Counted from the first letter of the stretch, positions 35,667 through 46,219 are shown. The stretch: 64,000 nt of DNA from Bacteroidota bacterium (GCA_947477885.1 CANJUD010000003.1:151774-215773), one strand, 5' to 3'. Notes: a model not told the origin generated them from the sequence alone. Numbers and translations are program-made.

Positions 35667-38600
35667 CTACCACCACACCATTTTAAAAGTACCCATGTCG
35701 CAAACTATATTATACAATCCGGGTGCAAAGCTGCCCATATCAATTACAGCGGGGCTGCCGTTGGATGTACTATTATATATAAGCCTGCCGCTTGCATCTA
35801 TCATTTTAATGGGGCTGTTAGCGGTGCAATTATATATATTTATTGTTTTAGCAGCATGGTCGTAAACTATATAACAATCTTTGTCAGATATATTATATAG
35901 CCCTGTGAACACATAAGCAGCCGAGTAGCCAATGCAACCATGGACATCAGATATTTTTACCCCATAAGTTCCCTTAGTGGGGTTGCTTATTTCATCAGTA
36001 GTGTCGTTTGGTAATTGGTTCCCGTCAAGCCTCCACAGCCAGGCTTTTGCACCGGGGCTTGATATACATTTCAGCTTGCCGTTTATATAAGTAATATATA
36101 CCGATGGTGTGGGATTAAACACAAGCTTTTGAGCGAGAGATGTCGCCTTGCAACCTTGAGTATCCGTTACGGTTACAGTATAGTCGCCAGTTTTGCGGGC
36201 TTTTATTATAACCGTTGTATCGCCCGTACTCCACAAAAACTTTTTATAGTTTGTGGTGTCGGCATTGAACAGGGTAAGGCTGTCGCCCTCGCACTCACGG
36301 GTGATGCCTGTAACATTGATAAGTGCAAGTGGTGCTTTCGATACTTGTATTATATCTGTAGCAGAATTGGTGCAGCCATTGTTGCCTTTTACTATATAGC
36401 TTATTATATGTGTCCCTGCCCCGGAAAGTTTCGGGTAAAAATAATTCCCTTTTACACCACTGCCGCCAAACGTGCCACTAGCAGGAGCCCCGACGTTTAA
36501 AATAATAGAATCATCAGTAAGGCAAAATAGTTTTTTACTGGCACCGCCCCAGCTAACAGAAGGCAGTGGCAATATTTTAAAATTGATTGAGTCTGTTGCA
36601 CTACAGCCTATACTATCTGATACCGTTAATTGGAAGGCGGTATCATTGGTTATCTGCACATAGTTAAACGCACTGTTTACACCATTGCTCCACATATAGT
36701 TTACACCACCGTTGCCTAGCATTAGATAATAATTGTTTTTGCACGTAGTAGTGTCACGCCCAGCATCGGCAATTACTTGTGGGTTTACTTTCAGCTTTAA
36801 AGTATCATATATAATACACCCGCCATTGCCACATTCATATATATAATAGTTTGTGCTTTTTACCACTACCCATATAGAATCTTTTGCAATGGGTTTTTTA
36901 TTGCCTGGCAGCCACCATTTCCCAGCGTGGCTATGTGCGGCAACAAGCAAAACAGAATCACTAATGCACGCAGGGTTTTTTGATGCGGAAACCGAAACTG
37001 TTGGCAAAGAATCTATATATACTTCCAACTGGTTAGACCAAAGAGAAACGCTATCGCTATGCAGCGTAAGTTTATATTTCCCCGTAATATTATTTGGTAC
37101 CTCAAAGTATATATTATCCCCAACTATAATAGATTGTTTGAAAGCAATGCTATCTGTATTTTTAATAATACTATCTGCCGGACTTATATATAAAGTGAAC
37201 TTGTTGTTGTTGCCAAAAGCCGCTCGTGCAGCCATGGGCATATTGTAGCCCTGTCCACGGCACAGGCGGGTGGGCATGGGGCCTATACCTACAAAGTTGC
37301 TGTCGGATATTGCCAAAACCAGGCTTCCGCTATTTAAGTTAGGGCTTGTATATACCAAGTTGCTGTCGTTGTTGAAATAGACGCGGAGGGAATCAGTGGA
37401 CGTTAATCCTGTAATATATATTATTCCCTTACTAGCATTGTAGTCCATCCCCATGCATTTATTATCTTTTATATCCATAAATGAATTATAAGCATATAAA
37501 TAATGGGTTGTTAAACCTTTTATTTTTACACTCCAAATATTATTTAAATTGCTATCTAGTTTCAATAATATATAATCATTGCTGTTATTTGAAAGTTTAA
37601 AGCCATGCAAAGTATTTATATAGTTATTTTGTTTAAAGCCACAGTGAGCAAACAAAAAATATTCATTACTATTTTTTTTATGAATTAATTTATTGTAATA
37701 CAAAACAATATTTGTATCATTTGAATACCGTATTTGCTTTAATTTACCTGCCTTGTCATGGTTTAAAATTACATTTACCCCTAAATTATTATGTTTATAT
37801 AAGACCGAATCGTACACGTTGAACCAAGAGTTATAGCCAAAACTTATTATATTGCTATCATTGTCCCATTCTGCGGCCGAGAAAACTGAATGGCTGCTAG
37901 TGGGAATAAATTTGCTTGATAAAAGTTTGCCATTGTTATCTATGCTAATCAAAGCATTACTTATAAATGAATAAACATAATTTGTTTTAATAATTGTATC
38001 CCCATCCATTTGCAATGGGCCATCAGAACATTGATTAATGTAAAAGATACCGTCATTATCTGTAAAAATATTATTAATTCCCGTATATTGAATACCACCA
38101 ATAAAATATTTAATGAATTTAAAATTACCATTCAAATCATAAAAAGTTAAAGTCCATCCTTGCGTAGAATAGGGCAGATTAATTTTTTTTACTGAATCAT
38201 ATTTTGGGTTGTTCGTATAAGGTATATCGTCTCCTCTAAAATAACTAGTAGTAACAATCGAACCTTTATTGTTTTTTTTAAGAGGGAAATCAGAACTCGG
38301 ATCAGGGTTGCTCACTCCAAATCTATTATAACCACTTCCTACAAAATGATTCCATTCCTTATTGCCGGCTGAATCAAATTTTATGATAAAATTATAAGAA
38401 TACGAACTACTATATTTATTCTGAATAGCTTTAGTATTATAATCTAAATACCCGGTTTCGAATAAATACCCGCTAAAATATACAGATTCGCTATCATCGA
38501 TTTCAATACTCCCAGGAATATCATCATTTACGCTTCCAAGCGTATGAACCCAGATAGTATTGTATCTAGAATCTGTCTTAAAAAAAAACAGATCATGATA

Positions 38601-38867
38601 TCCCAATGATACATGTTTTTTTTTATTTAAGGTGAAATTTGTTTGAAAAGTTCCTAATAGGTAGTGATTGCCACTAGGTGCGGTTGTTTGTGCTTTAATT
38701 ATAAAATCTCCATTATTAGTAGTGGAAGGATAATTGATAGCTGTATCTAATTTCTGTGATTGTGCTGTATATATTTGTAAAAAAGGAATTATAAAAATAC
38801 CCATCAATATTGTTTTATATCTTGAGGGGTATGATGATGGCAACCTATTATACCACATAATATGCAA
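35667..38867 (-). CDS. Large T9SS-secreted repeat (beta-propeller/Ig-like) protein
   Basis: The 1066-residue protein has an N-terminal signal anchor (MGIFIIPFLQIYTAQS, residues 22-37; ATG at residue 22 is an alternative start). Residues ~40-540 are SBBP-like propeller repeats reporting on strings such as GNKEWNHFVGSG and YFSGYLFETGYLDYN. Several Ig-like modules follow, with paired Cys and the recurrent pattern TGDYTVTVTDTQGC. The end, MIDASGRLIYNS to GLYNIVCDMGTFKMVW, is a sorting domain of T9SS type. It lies 17 bp after the Cys-rich secreted gene and is likely co-transcribed. An adhesin or surface role is plausible. Confidence 0.85.
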   Translation of the reverse strand: MHIMWYNRLPSSYPSRYKTILMGIFIIPFLQIYTAQSQKLDTAINYPSTTNNGDFIIKAQTTAPSGNHYLLGTFQTNFTLNKKKHVSLGYHDLFFFKTDSRYNTIWVHTLGSVNDDIPGSIEIDDSESVYFSGYLFETGYLDYNTKAIQNKYSSSYSYNFIIKFDSAGNKEWNHFVGSGYNRFGVSNPDPSSDFPLKKNNKGSIVTTSYFRGDDIPYTNNPKYDSVKKINLPYSTQGWTLTFYDLNGNFKFIKYFIGGIQYTGINNIFTDNDGIFYINQCSDGPLQMDGDTIIKTNYVYSFISNALISIDNNGKLLSSKFIPTSSHSVFSAAEWDNDSNIISFGYNSWFNVYDSVLYKHNNLGVNVILNHDKAGKLKQIRYSNDTNIVLYYNKLIHKKNSNEYFLFAHCGFKQNNYINTLHGFKLSNNSNDYILLKLDSNLNNIWSVKIKGLTTHYLYAYNSFMDIKDNKCMGMDYNASKGIIYITGLTSTDSLRVYFNNDSNLVYTSPNLNSGSLVLAISDSNFVGIGPMPTRLCRGQGYNMPMAARAAFGNNNKFTLYISPADSIIKNTDSIAFKQSIIVGDNIYFEVPNNITGKYKLTLHSDSVSLWSNQLEVYIDSLPTVSVSASKNPACISDSVLLVAAHSHAGKWWLPGNKKPIAKDSIWVVVKSTNYYIYECGNGGCIIYDTLKLKVNPQVIADAGRDTTTCKNNYYLMLGNGGVNYMWSNGVNSAFNYVQITNDTAFQLTVSDSIGCSATDSINFKILPLPSVSWGGASKKLFCLTDDSIILNVGAPASGTFGGSGVKGNYFYPKLSGAGTHIISYIVKGNNGCTNSATDIIQVSKAPLALINVTGITRECEGDSLTLFNADTTNYKKFLWSTGDTTVIIKARKTGDYTVTVTDTQGCKATSLAQKLVFNPTPSVYITYINGKLKCISSPGAKAWLWRLDGNQLPNDTTDEISNPTKGTYGVKISDVHGCIGYSAAYVFTGLYNISDKDCYIVYDHAAKTINIYNCTANSPIKMIDASGRLIYNSTSNGSPAVIDMGSFAPGLYNIVCDMGTFKMVWW

Positions 38868-38884
38868 TAATATTGATATGATTA

Positions 38885-39328
38885 TTAATAATGAATATTA
38901 AATAAGCCTCCCGAAATCGGATTACTTGAATAATCACAAAAAACAGTTGTCCCATTACAAATCCAAGGGCAAGGTGCGGGAGCGATAGTCGAAATATCGA
39001 AATGTGCTGGAGGGCCTCCTGCAATATTAACTTGTAAATGAAAATTACATTCAATACAAGAATTACTATTATTTATATAAAAAGCAGTGCAAGTTGAAAC
39101 TCCTCCTACTTGAGCACCTAATACTAAGGGTGCATACACAGTAGTACAGGTTGTTTGTAGATTGGCGTGTTTACAAACAAATTCAACTAAATCAATGGTG
39201 ACAGTGCAATTTGTACTGTTACAGATTTGATATTGCGGGGCACAATTAGGATAGGTAGCCCAACATTGCTGCCCAAACGAGCTTTTACTAGTCACGAACA
39301 ACACAAAAGCCAAGGTTAAAACCTTCAA
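38885..39328 (-). CDS. Small Cys-rich secreted protein of unknown function
   Basis: I do not recognise this family. A TTG start at 39328 gives a signal peptide (VLTLAFVLFVTSKSSFGQ). The 127-residue mature part has 14 Cys, many in close pairs (CWATYPNC, CNSTNC, CIEC, CPWIC), suggesting several disulfides in an extracellular beta protein. No T9SS sorting domain is visible, so it may stay periplasmic or leave by another route. It precedes the 1066-residue T9SS protein and may be its accessory. A poly-G/C run just upstream (39340-39350) may be slippage-prone. Confidence 0.65.
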   Translation of the reverse strand: MKVLTLAFVLFVTSKSSFGQQCWATYPNCAPQYQICNSTNCTVTIDLVEFVCKHANLQTTCTTVYAPLVLGAQVGGVSTCTAFYINNSNSCIECNFHLQVNIAGGPPAHFDISTIAPAPCPWICNGTTVFCDYSSNPISGGLFNIHY

Positions 39329-39478
39329 TCCTTTAAAAAACGGGGGGGGCAGCTATTGCGACCCGAAAGTAATGTTTTTATAATGTTTTTATTTAATTAG
39401 ATTGTGAAAAGCAAATGTAGGGATGGTTTTATAAAAACCCAATTTATTTTTTTCAAACATAACTTTAACTCCCATTAT

Positions 39479-39486
39479 TATATTTG
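39479..39486 (+). promoter_or_regulatory. Putative -7 box of the pgi/pmi gene
   Basis: TATATTTG, exact TAnnTTTG, 23 bp before the ATG at 39510. No good -33 box is seen. Confidence 0.5.
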
Positions 39487-39509
39487 CACTCATTTTTTAA
39501 ATTTATTCT

Positions 39510-40505
39510 ATGAATATTATCGTCGACAATTCAGCACAACACCGAGCTTTAGAGCAGTTTCCCAACCAAATACAATATGTATTGGATAATTACAAGCCAC
39601 ACGGACTGCAAGTTTCGCAGTTCACCAATGTTATCATTGGCGGACTTGGAGGCAGCGGAATAGGCGGCCGGCTTATCAAAACTTATGTGGCTGCCAAATT
39701 CCCTTTACCTATCGAATGCATCAGCGATTATAGTTTGCCAGCTTATGCCAATAAAAATACGTTGCTTATTTTGGCTTCGTATTCGGGCAATACCGAAGAG
39801 ACCTTGGCTATGTATGCTGATGGAAAAGCCAAAGGATGCCATATGATGGTGGTAGCTTCTGGGGGCAAAATAGTGGAACTGGCTCAGGCTGATGGTGTGC
39901 ATTATAATTTGATACAAGGGGGTTTTCAACCTCGCATGGCATTGGGTTATTCTTTAACCGTGCAAGTGAAAATATTTTCGGAACTGATGGGTGAGAATGC
40001 AGATGAAAGTTTGAAAGCATTGGTAGAAAAAACCAGCGATAAAACAGAATATTTGGAATCAGCACAAGGGATTTTTGAAGCCATTCAGAAACATTTAGAC
40101 AAGAAGATTATTATAGTAACCGACGCACAATTTGAAGCAGTGGGAATTAGGTTCGCACAGCAGATTCAAGAGAATGCCAAGTCGGAGGCATTTGTGCATG
40201 TATTGCCTGAGGCCAATCACAACGTAATTGAAACATATTATGGTCAGGTTCCTTCGGTATTTATATTTATACATTCGCAAGAAAACGAACGAACCGAAAA
40301 CCGCTTCGATTTCTTAAACTCATTATTAGAAGTTGAGTATCATAAAGTGGTGCATGTTGCCGTGGTCGATTTTCATTTGGCTGCTATATATGAGACCATT
40401 TTCCGCCTCGATTGGTTATCATTATTGATAGCAGATTTTAAAAGAGTGGATGCTTTGAATGTGCCCAATATCGCGTCTTTGAAAGAATTTTTAGAACATT
40501 GTTAA
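39510..40505 (+). CDS. Bifunctional phosphoglucose/phosphomannose isomerase (SIS family)
   Basis: The 331-residue protein has two SIS domains. The first shows GGLGGSGIGGRLI near residue 46 and LASYSGNTEETLAMY near 87. The second carries the PGI/PMI C-terminal signature EANHNVIETYYG. The family interconverts glucose-6-P, fructose-6-P and mannose-6-P. Its stop overlaps the TTG start of the ABC exporter by 7 bp, so the two are probably coupled. Supply of mannose-6-P for surface glycans is a plausible use. Confidence 0.92.
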   Translation: MNIIVDNSAQHRALEQFPNQIQYVLDNYKPHGLQVSQFTNVIIGGLGGSGIGGRLIKTYVAAKFPLPIECISDYSLPAYANKNTLLILASYSGNTEETLAMYADGKAKGCHMMVVASGGKIVELAQADGVHYNLIQGGFQPRMALGYSLTVQVKIFSELMGENADESLKALVEKTSDKTEYLESAQGIFEAIQKHLDKKIIIVTDAQFEAVGIRFAQQIQENAKSEAFVHVLPEANHNVIETYYGQVPSVFIFIHSQENERTENRFDFLNSLLEVEYHKVVHVAVVDFHLAAIYETIFRLDWLSLLIADFKRVDALNVPNIASLKEFLEHC

Positions 40506-42214
40506 ACAAACTTTTTTATTTTAGAAAAGTAAGAGAGCACATCGGGCAGATTTTGAGCCCGCCAGAATTTGCGGAGTATAACCGCGTAAACCAATTGGTG
40601 CTTTTTGGGATATTTTTAGATGCTGCGGTATTGGCATTTGTAGTGCCTTTATTATCAGTATTGGCATCGGGCGAAAATATAGCATTGCACCATTATTGGG
40701 GTCGTTTATATAATTGGCTTGGATTGCACAATCAGCAGTCATTTATATTTATTTTGGTTGTTGTATTATTGGTTTTATTTACGGTAAAAAACATATTGGG
40801 CATTATTATTAATACTAAGCAAGCCAAGCTCGCTCACCAATTAGCAGGACAGTTAAGCGAAAGAATGTTTGGCCATTATTATAGTCACAATTTTCAGGAA
40901 TTGAAACAGCATGAAACAGCAAAACTGATTACACGAATTATGTTTGTGCCATCAGCATTTGCAAGTGGAATATTATTGCCCTATGGTATATTACTCAGTG
41001 AATTATTATTGATGGGTATTATAATAGTTGGTCTTGCATTATTCAAACCATATTTGTTTTTACTTATTGCTTTGTCATTGGGTCCGGTAATGTATATTAT
41101 ATATCGCTTGCTTAAAAACCGGATGCACAAGATGGGCGCAGAACGTAATGAGGCATCTACCAATGCTTATGATAAATTGAGTGAAGCTTTTGCTGGGTGG
41201 CAGGAAGCCGCACTGCTAGGCAAAGAAAAATTCTTTTTTAATAATTATTATCATAATCAGGAAAAGGTAAATAAAAACGATGCAATATTGTTTACATATT
41301 CAACCATACCACATCGTGTTATTGAGGTGGCTGCGTTGCTTGGTTTAGTGCTCATTGTTATGTCATCTATGATTGCAGGCTTTGGCACTAGCCGTTTATT
41401 ATATCACCTGGGATTGTTCACTGCTGCGGCTTTCAGACTGATTCCGTCCATCAATCGTATATCATCTTCTTTACTCAAATTAAAAAACTATCATTATACC
41501 GTTGATGAATTATTGCCTTATAGTATTATAAATAAAAACGATGATTTACCTATCAATAATTTTGAAAGTATTGAATTAAAAAATTTATCGTTTGCATACA
41601 ATAATTCCAATGTTGAAGTAATTAGAGATTTTAATTTACAACTGAACAAAGGCGATATTATTGGTATTACTGGACCTTCCGGTTGTGGTAAATCAACCTT
41701 GTTGCAATTGATTGCTGGAATATATAAGCCCACACAAGGCACCATATTATATAATAACAAAGAAAATGCAAATGGATTATTATATCATACAGTTGCCATT
41801 GCCAAACAAGATACATTTGTATATAATGGTTCATTGATGGAAAATATAACTTTGAACCATCAACCCAATGATGCAGAAATGCAAAGAGCAGTTAAATTAA
41901 TTGAGTTATTAAAACTACAAGATTTAAGCAAAGAACTCAGCGAACGCACCAATATGAAAGCCGGCGAAATGGGCAACAGACTTAGCGGGGGACAAAAACA
42001 AAGATTATCACTGGCACGGGCATTATATAATAAACCACAAATACTTTTATTGGACGAAGCAACGAATGCCCTAGATAAAGAAACTGAAAAAGATATATTA
42101 AATTATCTGAAAGAATTAAATAAAACCGAGCAGTTGACCATGATATTGGTTTCGCATCATCAGGAGGTTTTAGGGATTGCTAATAAAGTTATAGGAATAA
42201 GGAATGAGGAGTAA
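40499..42214 (+). CDS. ABC exporter, fused membrane and ATPase domains (MsbA/ABCB-like)
   Basis: The 571-residue half-transporter has an N-terminal domain with about six membrane helices (residues ~25-310). The ATPase has Walker A GPSGCGKST at 392-400, a Q-loop region (AIAKQDTFVYNG), signature LSGGQKQRLSLARAL and Walker B ILLLDEATNALD. The H-loop is VSHHQEV. It would work as a homodimer exporting a lipid, glycan or peptide; substrate unknown. The start is TTG inside the end of the isomerase gene. The last codons and stop lie in a 7-bp-period sequence shared with the E2 3' flank (27737). Confidence 0.92.
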   Translation: MLNKLFYFRKVREHIGQILSPPEFAEYNRVNQLVLFGIFLDAAVLAFVVPLLSVLASGENIALHHYWGRLYNWLGLHNQQSFIFILVVVLLVLFTVKNILGIIINTKQAKLAHQLAGQLSERMFGHYYSHNFQELKQHETAKLITRIMFVPSAFASGILLPYGILLSELLLMGIIIVGLALFKPYLFLLIALSLGPVMYIIYRLLKNRMHKMGAERNEASTNAYDKLSEAFAGWQEAALLGKEKFFFNNYYHNQEKVNKNDAILFTYSTIPHRVIEVAALLGLVLIVMSSMIAGFGTSRLLYHLGLFTAAAFRLIPSINRISSSLLKLKNYHYTVDELLPYSIINKNDDLPINNFESIELKNLSFAYNNSNVEVIRDFNLQLNKGDIIGITGPSGCGKSTLLQLIAGIYKPTQGTILYNNKENANGLLYHTVAIAKQDTFVYNGSLMENITLNHQPNDAEMQRAVKLIELLKLQDLSKELSERTNMKAGEMGNRLSGGQKQRLSLARALYNKPQILLLDEATNALDKETEKDILNYLKELNKTEQLTMILVSHHQEVLGIANKVIGIRNEE

Positions 42215-42239
42215 AGAGAATTTGGTCGAATTGGACTTA

Positions 42240-42479
42240 TTACTTATCCTTATTCCTGCGTTTTTCTCGTAAAGTAAATAAATAAAAATCTTCTACTTTT
42301 TTTCTAGCCCAAGGAGTGGTGCGGAGGAATTTTAAACTGGAATTGATGCTTGGGTTTTTGATGAAACTATTAATACTTACCCTAGCTGCAAGTTCTTCCC
42401 ATCCGTATAATTCTACCAAATATTCTAATATACTTTGTAGTGTTATTCCGTGTAGTGGGTTGTTTTTTTGCTGTTCCAT
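42240..42479 (-). CDS. VF530 family DNA-binding protein
   Basis: A 79-residue protein of the VF530 family. The conserved core is [20 protein letters not shown] near the start, then [20 protein letters not shown] and [11 protein letters not shown]. The fold is a small helical module suggested to bind DNA. ATG 42479 is preferred over the ATG at 42566 because the extension reads through a dispersed CTTCGA-type repeat. It converges on the ABC exporter with 25 bp between the stops. Confidence 0.9.
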   Translation of the reverse strand: MEQQKNNPLHGITLQSILEYLVELYGWEELAARVSINSFIKNPSINSSLKFLRTTPWARKKVEDFYLFTLREKRRNKDK

Positions 42480-42483
42480 AAAA

Positions 42484-42580
42484 GTAGCTGTCAGTCTGAG
42501 TTTGTCGAAGACGAGGAAGTGCACTCTATAGTTTGTTTGTTTCGATAAACTCACCATGACAAACAAACTCAGAGTAACAA
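42484..42580. repeat. Inverted pair of CTTCGAnnnnCTCAG dispersed repeats
   Basis: TCAGTCTGAGTTTGTCGAAG (from about 42491, minus sense) and TTTCGATAAACTCACCATGA (from about 42539, plus sense) are two copies of the same dispersed element facing each other upstream of the VF530 gene. Confidence 0.65.
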
Positions 42581-42592
42581 AAAGAGTATATG

Positions 42593-44380
42593 TTAATCCA
42601 ACTTAAGCACCGCCATAAATGCCGATTGAGGTATCTCTACACTGCCTACCATTTTCATTCTTTTCTTTCCTTCTTTTTGTTTTTCTAATAGTTTGCGTTT
42701 ACGGCTTATATCACCTCCGTAACATTTTGCAGTTACATCTTTACGCATGGCTTTTATAGTTTCGCGTGCAATAACTTTGGCTCCAATACTGGCTTGTATA
42801 GGTATTTCAAATTGGTGCATTGGAATTAATTCTTTTAGTTTTTCGCAGATTCTTTTGCCCCAATCATAAGCTCTGTCGCGATGTATAACTGCAGATAGTG
42901 CATCCACAATTTCTTTGTTCATTAATATATCCAATTTCACCATATCACTTTCTCTATATCCAATCGGACTATAATCGAAACTGGCGTATCCTTTACTGAT
43001 AGTTTTTAGCTTGTCGAAAAAGTCGAAAACAACTTCCGCTAATGGCATTTCGAAATTCATTTCTACACGGTCGGTAGTTAAATAGGATTGGTTTATTATC
43101 AGGCCACGTTTGTTGATGCAAAGTGTCATCACCGCACCTACATAATCTGCTTTGGTAATTATTTGTGCATTGATGAATGGTTCTTCTACATGTTCTAATT
43201 TGCTAGGGTCGGGGAGGTCGCTTGGGTTGTTTACAACAATCATATCGCCTTTAGTTAAAAAGGCATGGTAACTTACGTTGGGAATAGTTGTTATAACAGT
43301 CATTCCAAATTCGCGTTCCAATCTTTCTTGTATAATTTCCATGTGCAGCATTCCCAAAAATCCACAACGGAAACCAAATCCCAAAGCAGCTGAACTTTCA
43401 GGTTCGAATGTGAGTGACGCATCATTCAATTGCAATTTATACATGGCTTCACGTAGCTCTTCAAAGTCATCCGTATCTATCGGATATATACCAGCAAATA
43501 CCATAGGTTTTACATCTTCAAATCCTTGTATACCCTCTTCGCACGGTTTATTCACTTGCGTAAGCGTATCACCCACTTTTACTTCTCGTGCTTCTTTTAT
43601 TCCTGAAATTATATACCCCACATCGCCTGCAAATATTTGTTCACGTGGTTCTTTTTCTAATCTTAAAACACCAATTTCATCGGCAAAATATTCTTTGCCT
43701 GTAGCTAAAAATTTCACCTTATCACCTTTGCGAATTGATCCATCGGTTACCTTGAAATATGCTATAATACCTCGGAAAGAATTAAATACCGAATCAAATA
43801 TCAAAGCTTTGAGAGGCTTGTTCACATCTCCGTTTGGGGCTTTCACACGTTTAATAATAGCCTCTAATATATTATCGATTCCAATCCCTGTTTTGCCACT
43901 GGCATGTATAATTGTATCTGGATCCACACCAAGCAAATCTACAATCTGGTCTGTAACATCTTCTATCATGGCACCTGGCAAATCAATTTTATTGAGCACA
44001 GGAATAATTTCTAAATTATTCTCTAGTGCCAAGTATAAATTTGAAATCGTTTGTGCTTGTATACCCTGCGCCGCATCAACAATAAGCAATGCACCTTCGC
44101 AGGCTGCAATGGAGCGACTTACTTCATAACTAAAATCTACGTGGCCAGGGGTATCGATTAAGTTGAGTACATATTTCTCTCCTTCAAATATATAGTCCAT
44201 TTGTATGGCGTGGCTCTTAATCGTTATTCCACGTTCGCGTTCCAGGTCCATATCATCGAGCAATTGGGCCTGCATGTCACGTTTCAAAACGGTTTTGGTA
44301 AATTCAAGCAGGCGGTCGGCAAGCGTACTCTTACCGTGGTCAATATGTGCAATGATGCAAAAATTTCGGATATTCTTCAT
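42593..44380 (-). CDS. lepA: Elongation factor 4 (LepA)
   Basis: A translational GTPase of 595 residues from ATG 44380, which begins [19 protein letters not shown]; the start 15 bases upstream lacks support. G motifs are AHIDHGKST (near residue 9), DTPGHVDF and VLNKIDLPG. The diagnostic EF4 C-terminal domain is present ([40 protein letters not shown]). LepA aids ribosome biogenesis and back-translocation. It has a close TATCTTTG box and is probably monocistronic. Confidence 0.97.
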   Translation of the reverse strand: MKNIRNFCIIAHIDHGKSTLADRLLEFTKTVLKRDMQAQLLDDMDLERERGITIKSHAIQMDYIFEGEKYVLNLIDTPGHVDFSYEVSRSIAACEGALLIVDAAQGIQAQTISNLYLALENNLEIIPVLNKIDLPGAMIEDVTDQIVDLLGVDPDTIIHASGKTGIGIDNILEAIIKRVKAPNGDVNKPLKALIFDSVFNSFRGIIAYFKVTDGSIRKGDKVKFLATGKEYFADEIGVLRLEKEPREQIFAGDVGYIISGIKEAREVKVGDTLTQVNKPCEEGIQGFEDVKPMVFAGIYPIDTDDFEELREAMYKLQLNDASLTFEPESSAALGFGFRCGFLGMLHMEIIQERLEREFGMTVITTIPNVSYHAFLTKGDMIVVNNPSDLPDPSKLEHVEEPFINAQIITKADYVGAVMTLCINKRGLIINQSYLTTDRVEMNFEMPLAEVVFDFFDKLKTISKGYASFDYSPIGYRESDMVKLDILMNKEIVDALSAVIHRDRAYDWGKRICEKLKELIPMHQFEIPIQASIGAKVIARETIKAMRKDVTAKCYGGDISRKRKLLEKQKEGKKRMKMVGSVEIPQSAFMAVLKLD

Positions 44381-44392
44381 AAAAATTGGAGG

Positions 44393-44400
44393 CAAAGATA
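44393..44400 (-). promoter_or_regulatory. Putative lepA -7 box
   Basis: The minus strand reads TATCTTTG, exact TAnnTTTG, 12 bp before the ATG at 44380, so the leader would be very short. Confidence 0.55.
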
Positions 44401-44410
44401 GGCTAGGGAA

Positions 44411-44449
44411 ACCGAAGCCCGAAGCCCGAAGTTTGGCTGACGCCTGATT
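44411..44449 (-). repeat. Anchor motif plus CTTCGGG heptads upstream of lepA
   Basis: On the minus strand, AATCAGGCGTCAGCC (44449-44435) starts on the acyltransferase stop codon. It is followed by CTTCGGG-CTTCGGG-CTTCGGT (44430-44411), then the lepA promoter box. Confidence 0.8.
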
Positions 44450-45615
44450 TAATTGATGCCAGATACCTGTTTTGTCTTAATACTATTTTTCGCTTTCTCC
44501 ATAAAAGGTTTTTCTATATATTTATATCCTAGAAAGCTGATGAAAACTACTAAAGGGGTTATTGCAAATACGACTGCACAATATGCTGGGGACGATAAAT
44601 TCTTTACATTTTCTAATCCAAAACCCCAATAGTAAACTGTGAATAGTATAATACCGTGCAATAAATAAGTGCTATAACATATATCACCCAAAAATCTTAA
44701 AGTAGCATTGCTGAGTATACCGAATAGCGTATTTCCTAAGGCAATAGCAGTAAAAATTATAGTAATCAAAAGAAGGCAAAATAAACTACTCACATTGGTA
44801 TATTTACCGATTAGGAACAAGCAAATTATAATTATCATACTAACTAAAGTGTTATTTATCTTTTTATAAAACGAAAAATATTTTATTATAATAGGTGCTA
44901 TTGCTCCACCAATAAATGCATACAGATGAATGTGTTTTATATCATGAACAAAACAGAATATAATAATAAAAATGATACCCAAGCCTATATATAATATTTG
45001 TGGTTTTATTTTTAAAATGAATAAAGATATTATAGGTAAACTAAAATAAAAAAACCACTCGTAAGGTAACGACCACACTACACCTCCCATAATTAAGGTG
45101 TATTCTGAATTGTTGATATTGGGTTCATGATGTATGGTGAAAAAACTCCATTCACCAATAGATGAAATGAGATTTGGGAGATTAGAATTTAATTGCCATT
45201 CGCAGACAAACATGATGGAGATGATTGTGATTAGTAATGAAACGTAGTACATCGGAGCTAATCTATATATTCTGGAAATAAAAAATGCTTTCCAATTAAA
45301 ACCTGTCTCCCTTGCATGCAATAGTTTTGAAATAAAAAGAAAACTGGTAATCATGAAAAATAAGGTAACACTTGTTTGCCCAAACTGGTAATATAAATTT
45401 GATTTTGGATGTGCCCATTTGCCTATTTGAAGATATTGGTGCCACACGGCAGAATGGCAAATGAAAACACTCAGTGCGAGCAATCCCCGCATCCCATCTA
45501 TAGTTTCGTATCTCCCGCTGGGCGTGCCGATTTTATATTTACGTTTAATTATATAAGCTGTTATAATAGCAATTAAAAATATAATGATTGAAAAAAATGG
45601 ATTTAATGGATGCAT
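44449..45615 (-). CDS. Acyltransferase family 3 (OafA/YrhL-type) membrane protein
   Basis: The 388-residue integral membrane protein has about ten hydrophobic helices. The N-terminal signature [18 protein letters not shown] has the catalytic-type His of the family, and [15 protein letters not shown] is the second conserved motif. Such enzymes O-acetylate or otherwise O-acylate glycans and lipids at the membrane. The C-terminal motif [13 protein letters not shown] fits. Its substrate is not evident. Its stop codon overlaps the anchor motif of the lepA upstream repeat. Confidence 0.92.
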   Translation of the reverse strand: MHPLNPFFSIIIFLIAIITAYIIKRKYKIGTPSGRYETIDGMRGLLALSVFICHSAVWHQYLQIGKWAHPKSNLYYQFGQTSVTLFFMITSFLFISKLLHARETGFNWKAFFISRIYRLAPMYYVSLLITIISIMFVCEWQLNSNLPNLISSIGEWSFFTIHHEPNINNSEYTLIMGGVVWSLPYEWFFYFSLPIISLFILKIKPQILYIGLGIIFIIIFCFVHDIKHIHLYAFIGGAIAPIIIKYFSFYKKINNTLVSMIIIICLFLIGKYTNVSSLFCLLLITIIFTAIALGNTLFGILSNATLRFLGDICYSTYLLHGIILFTVYYWGFGLENVKNLSSPAYCAVVFAITPLVVFISFLGYKYIEKPFMEKAKNSIKTKQVSGIN

Positions 45616-45684
45616 ATATCTGTCATTATTTTAGTAATCCTTTTTTAAGAAATTCGTATATATTATTTTAAGCTGCACCGCTGT

Positions 45685-46140
45685 CTATAAATTATATTGT
45701 TTAAAATGATGCGTGAAATGTTTGTTGTGAAAAATGGTCCACTCTTGTTTGTTCAAAAGTCCCATTCTTAGATGCATGTTTTTTGCTTCAGGATTCTCTT
45801 TATAATGATTGTGAAAGTGCTCTAATTCCGCTAGCAGATTTTGATTGGCTGTTCGCATGTCTGGATGAACTATAGGTGGGGGTTCATCGCCCAGCACAGG
45901 GTTTTTGACGCCTTCGGGAATTTCAATATCGGAATATATAATTTTTCGTTTGATACCTTCAGCCACATCGTCGGCAAAATGCAAGCGTTGTGGGTTTTTA
46001 CCCGTTGACATCTGCAATGAAAAAGTGAGATGCTCCACAATATGTTGCGGGGTCATTTTGCCCCAAAGAGGTTTTGCATCTTTGTGGAGGGTGTTTAATT
46101 TGGTGAGAATTTCTTCGGTGTTGTATATGTTTAGTAGCAT
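45685..46140 (-). CDS. DinB/DUF1569-like metal-binding four-helix protein
   Basis: The 151-residue protein has the pattern LWGKMTPQHIVEHLTFSLQM near residue 25 and NKQEWTIFHNKHFTHHFKQY at the end. Conserved histidines at both sites resemble the metal-binding positions of DinB/YfiT and DUF1569 proteins, which as a group are thiol-S-transferase-like. I rate the fold as likely and any reaction as unknown. A TACATTTG -7 box lies 20 bp upstream of the ATG. Confidence 0.7.
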   Translation of the reverse strand: MLLNIYNTEEILTKLNTLHKDAKPLWGKMTPQHIVEHLTFSLQMSTGKNPQRLHFADDVAEGIKRKIIYSDIEIPEGVKNPVLGDEPPPIVHPDMRTANQNLLAELEHFHNHYKENPEAKNMHLRMGLLNKQEWTIFHNKHFTHHFKQYNL

Positions 46141-46160
46141 GAAGTTATTTTTTTTTTGTC

Positions 46161-46168
46161 CAAATGTA
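46161..46168 (-). promoter_or_regulatory. Putative -7 box of the DinB-like gene
   Basis: The minus strand reads TACATTTG, exact TAnnTTTG, 20 bp before the start at 46140. Confidence 0.5.
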
Positions 46169-46219
46169 AAGGATTTTAAGAGGTTATATTTTTTATAAAA
46201 GTATTATATATAAAGCAAC

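Noticed and set aside
43278..44129. Long plus-strand frame opposite lepA
   Set aside because: It is antisense to well-conserved LepA coding sequence, and its translation is a Ser/Ile-rich shadow.
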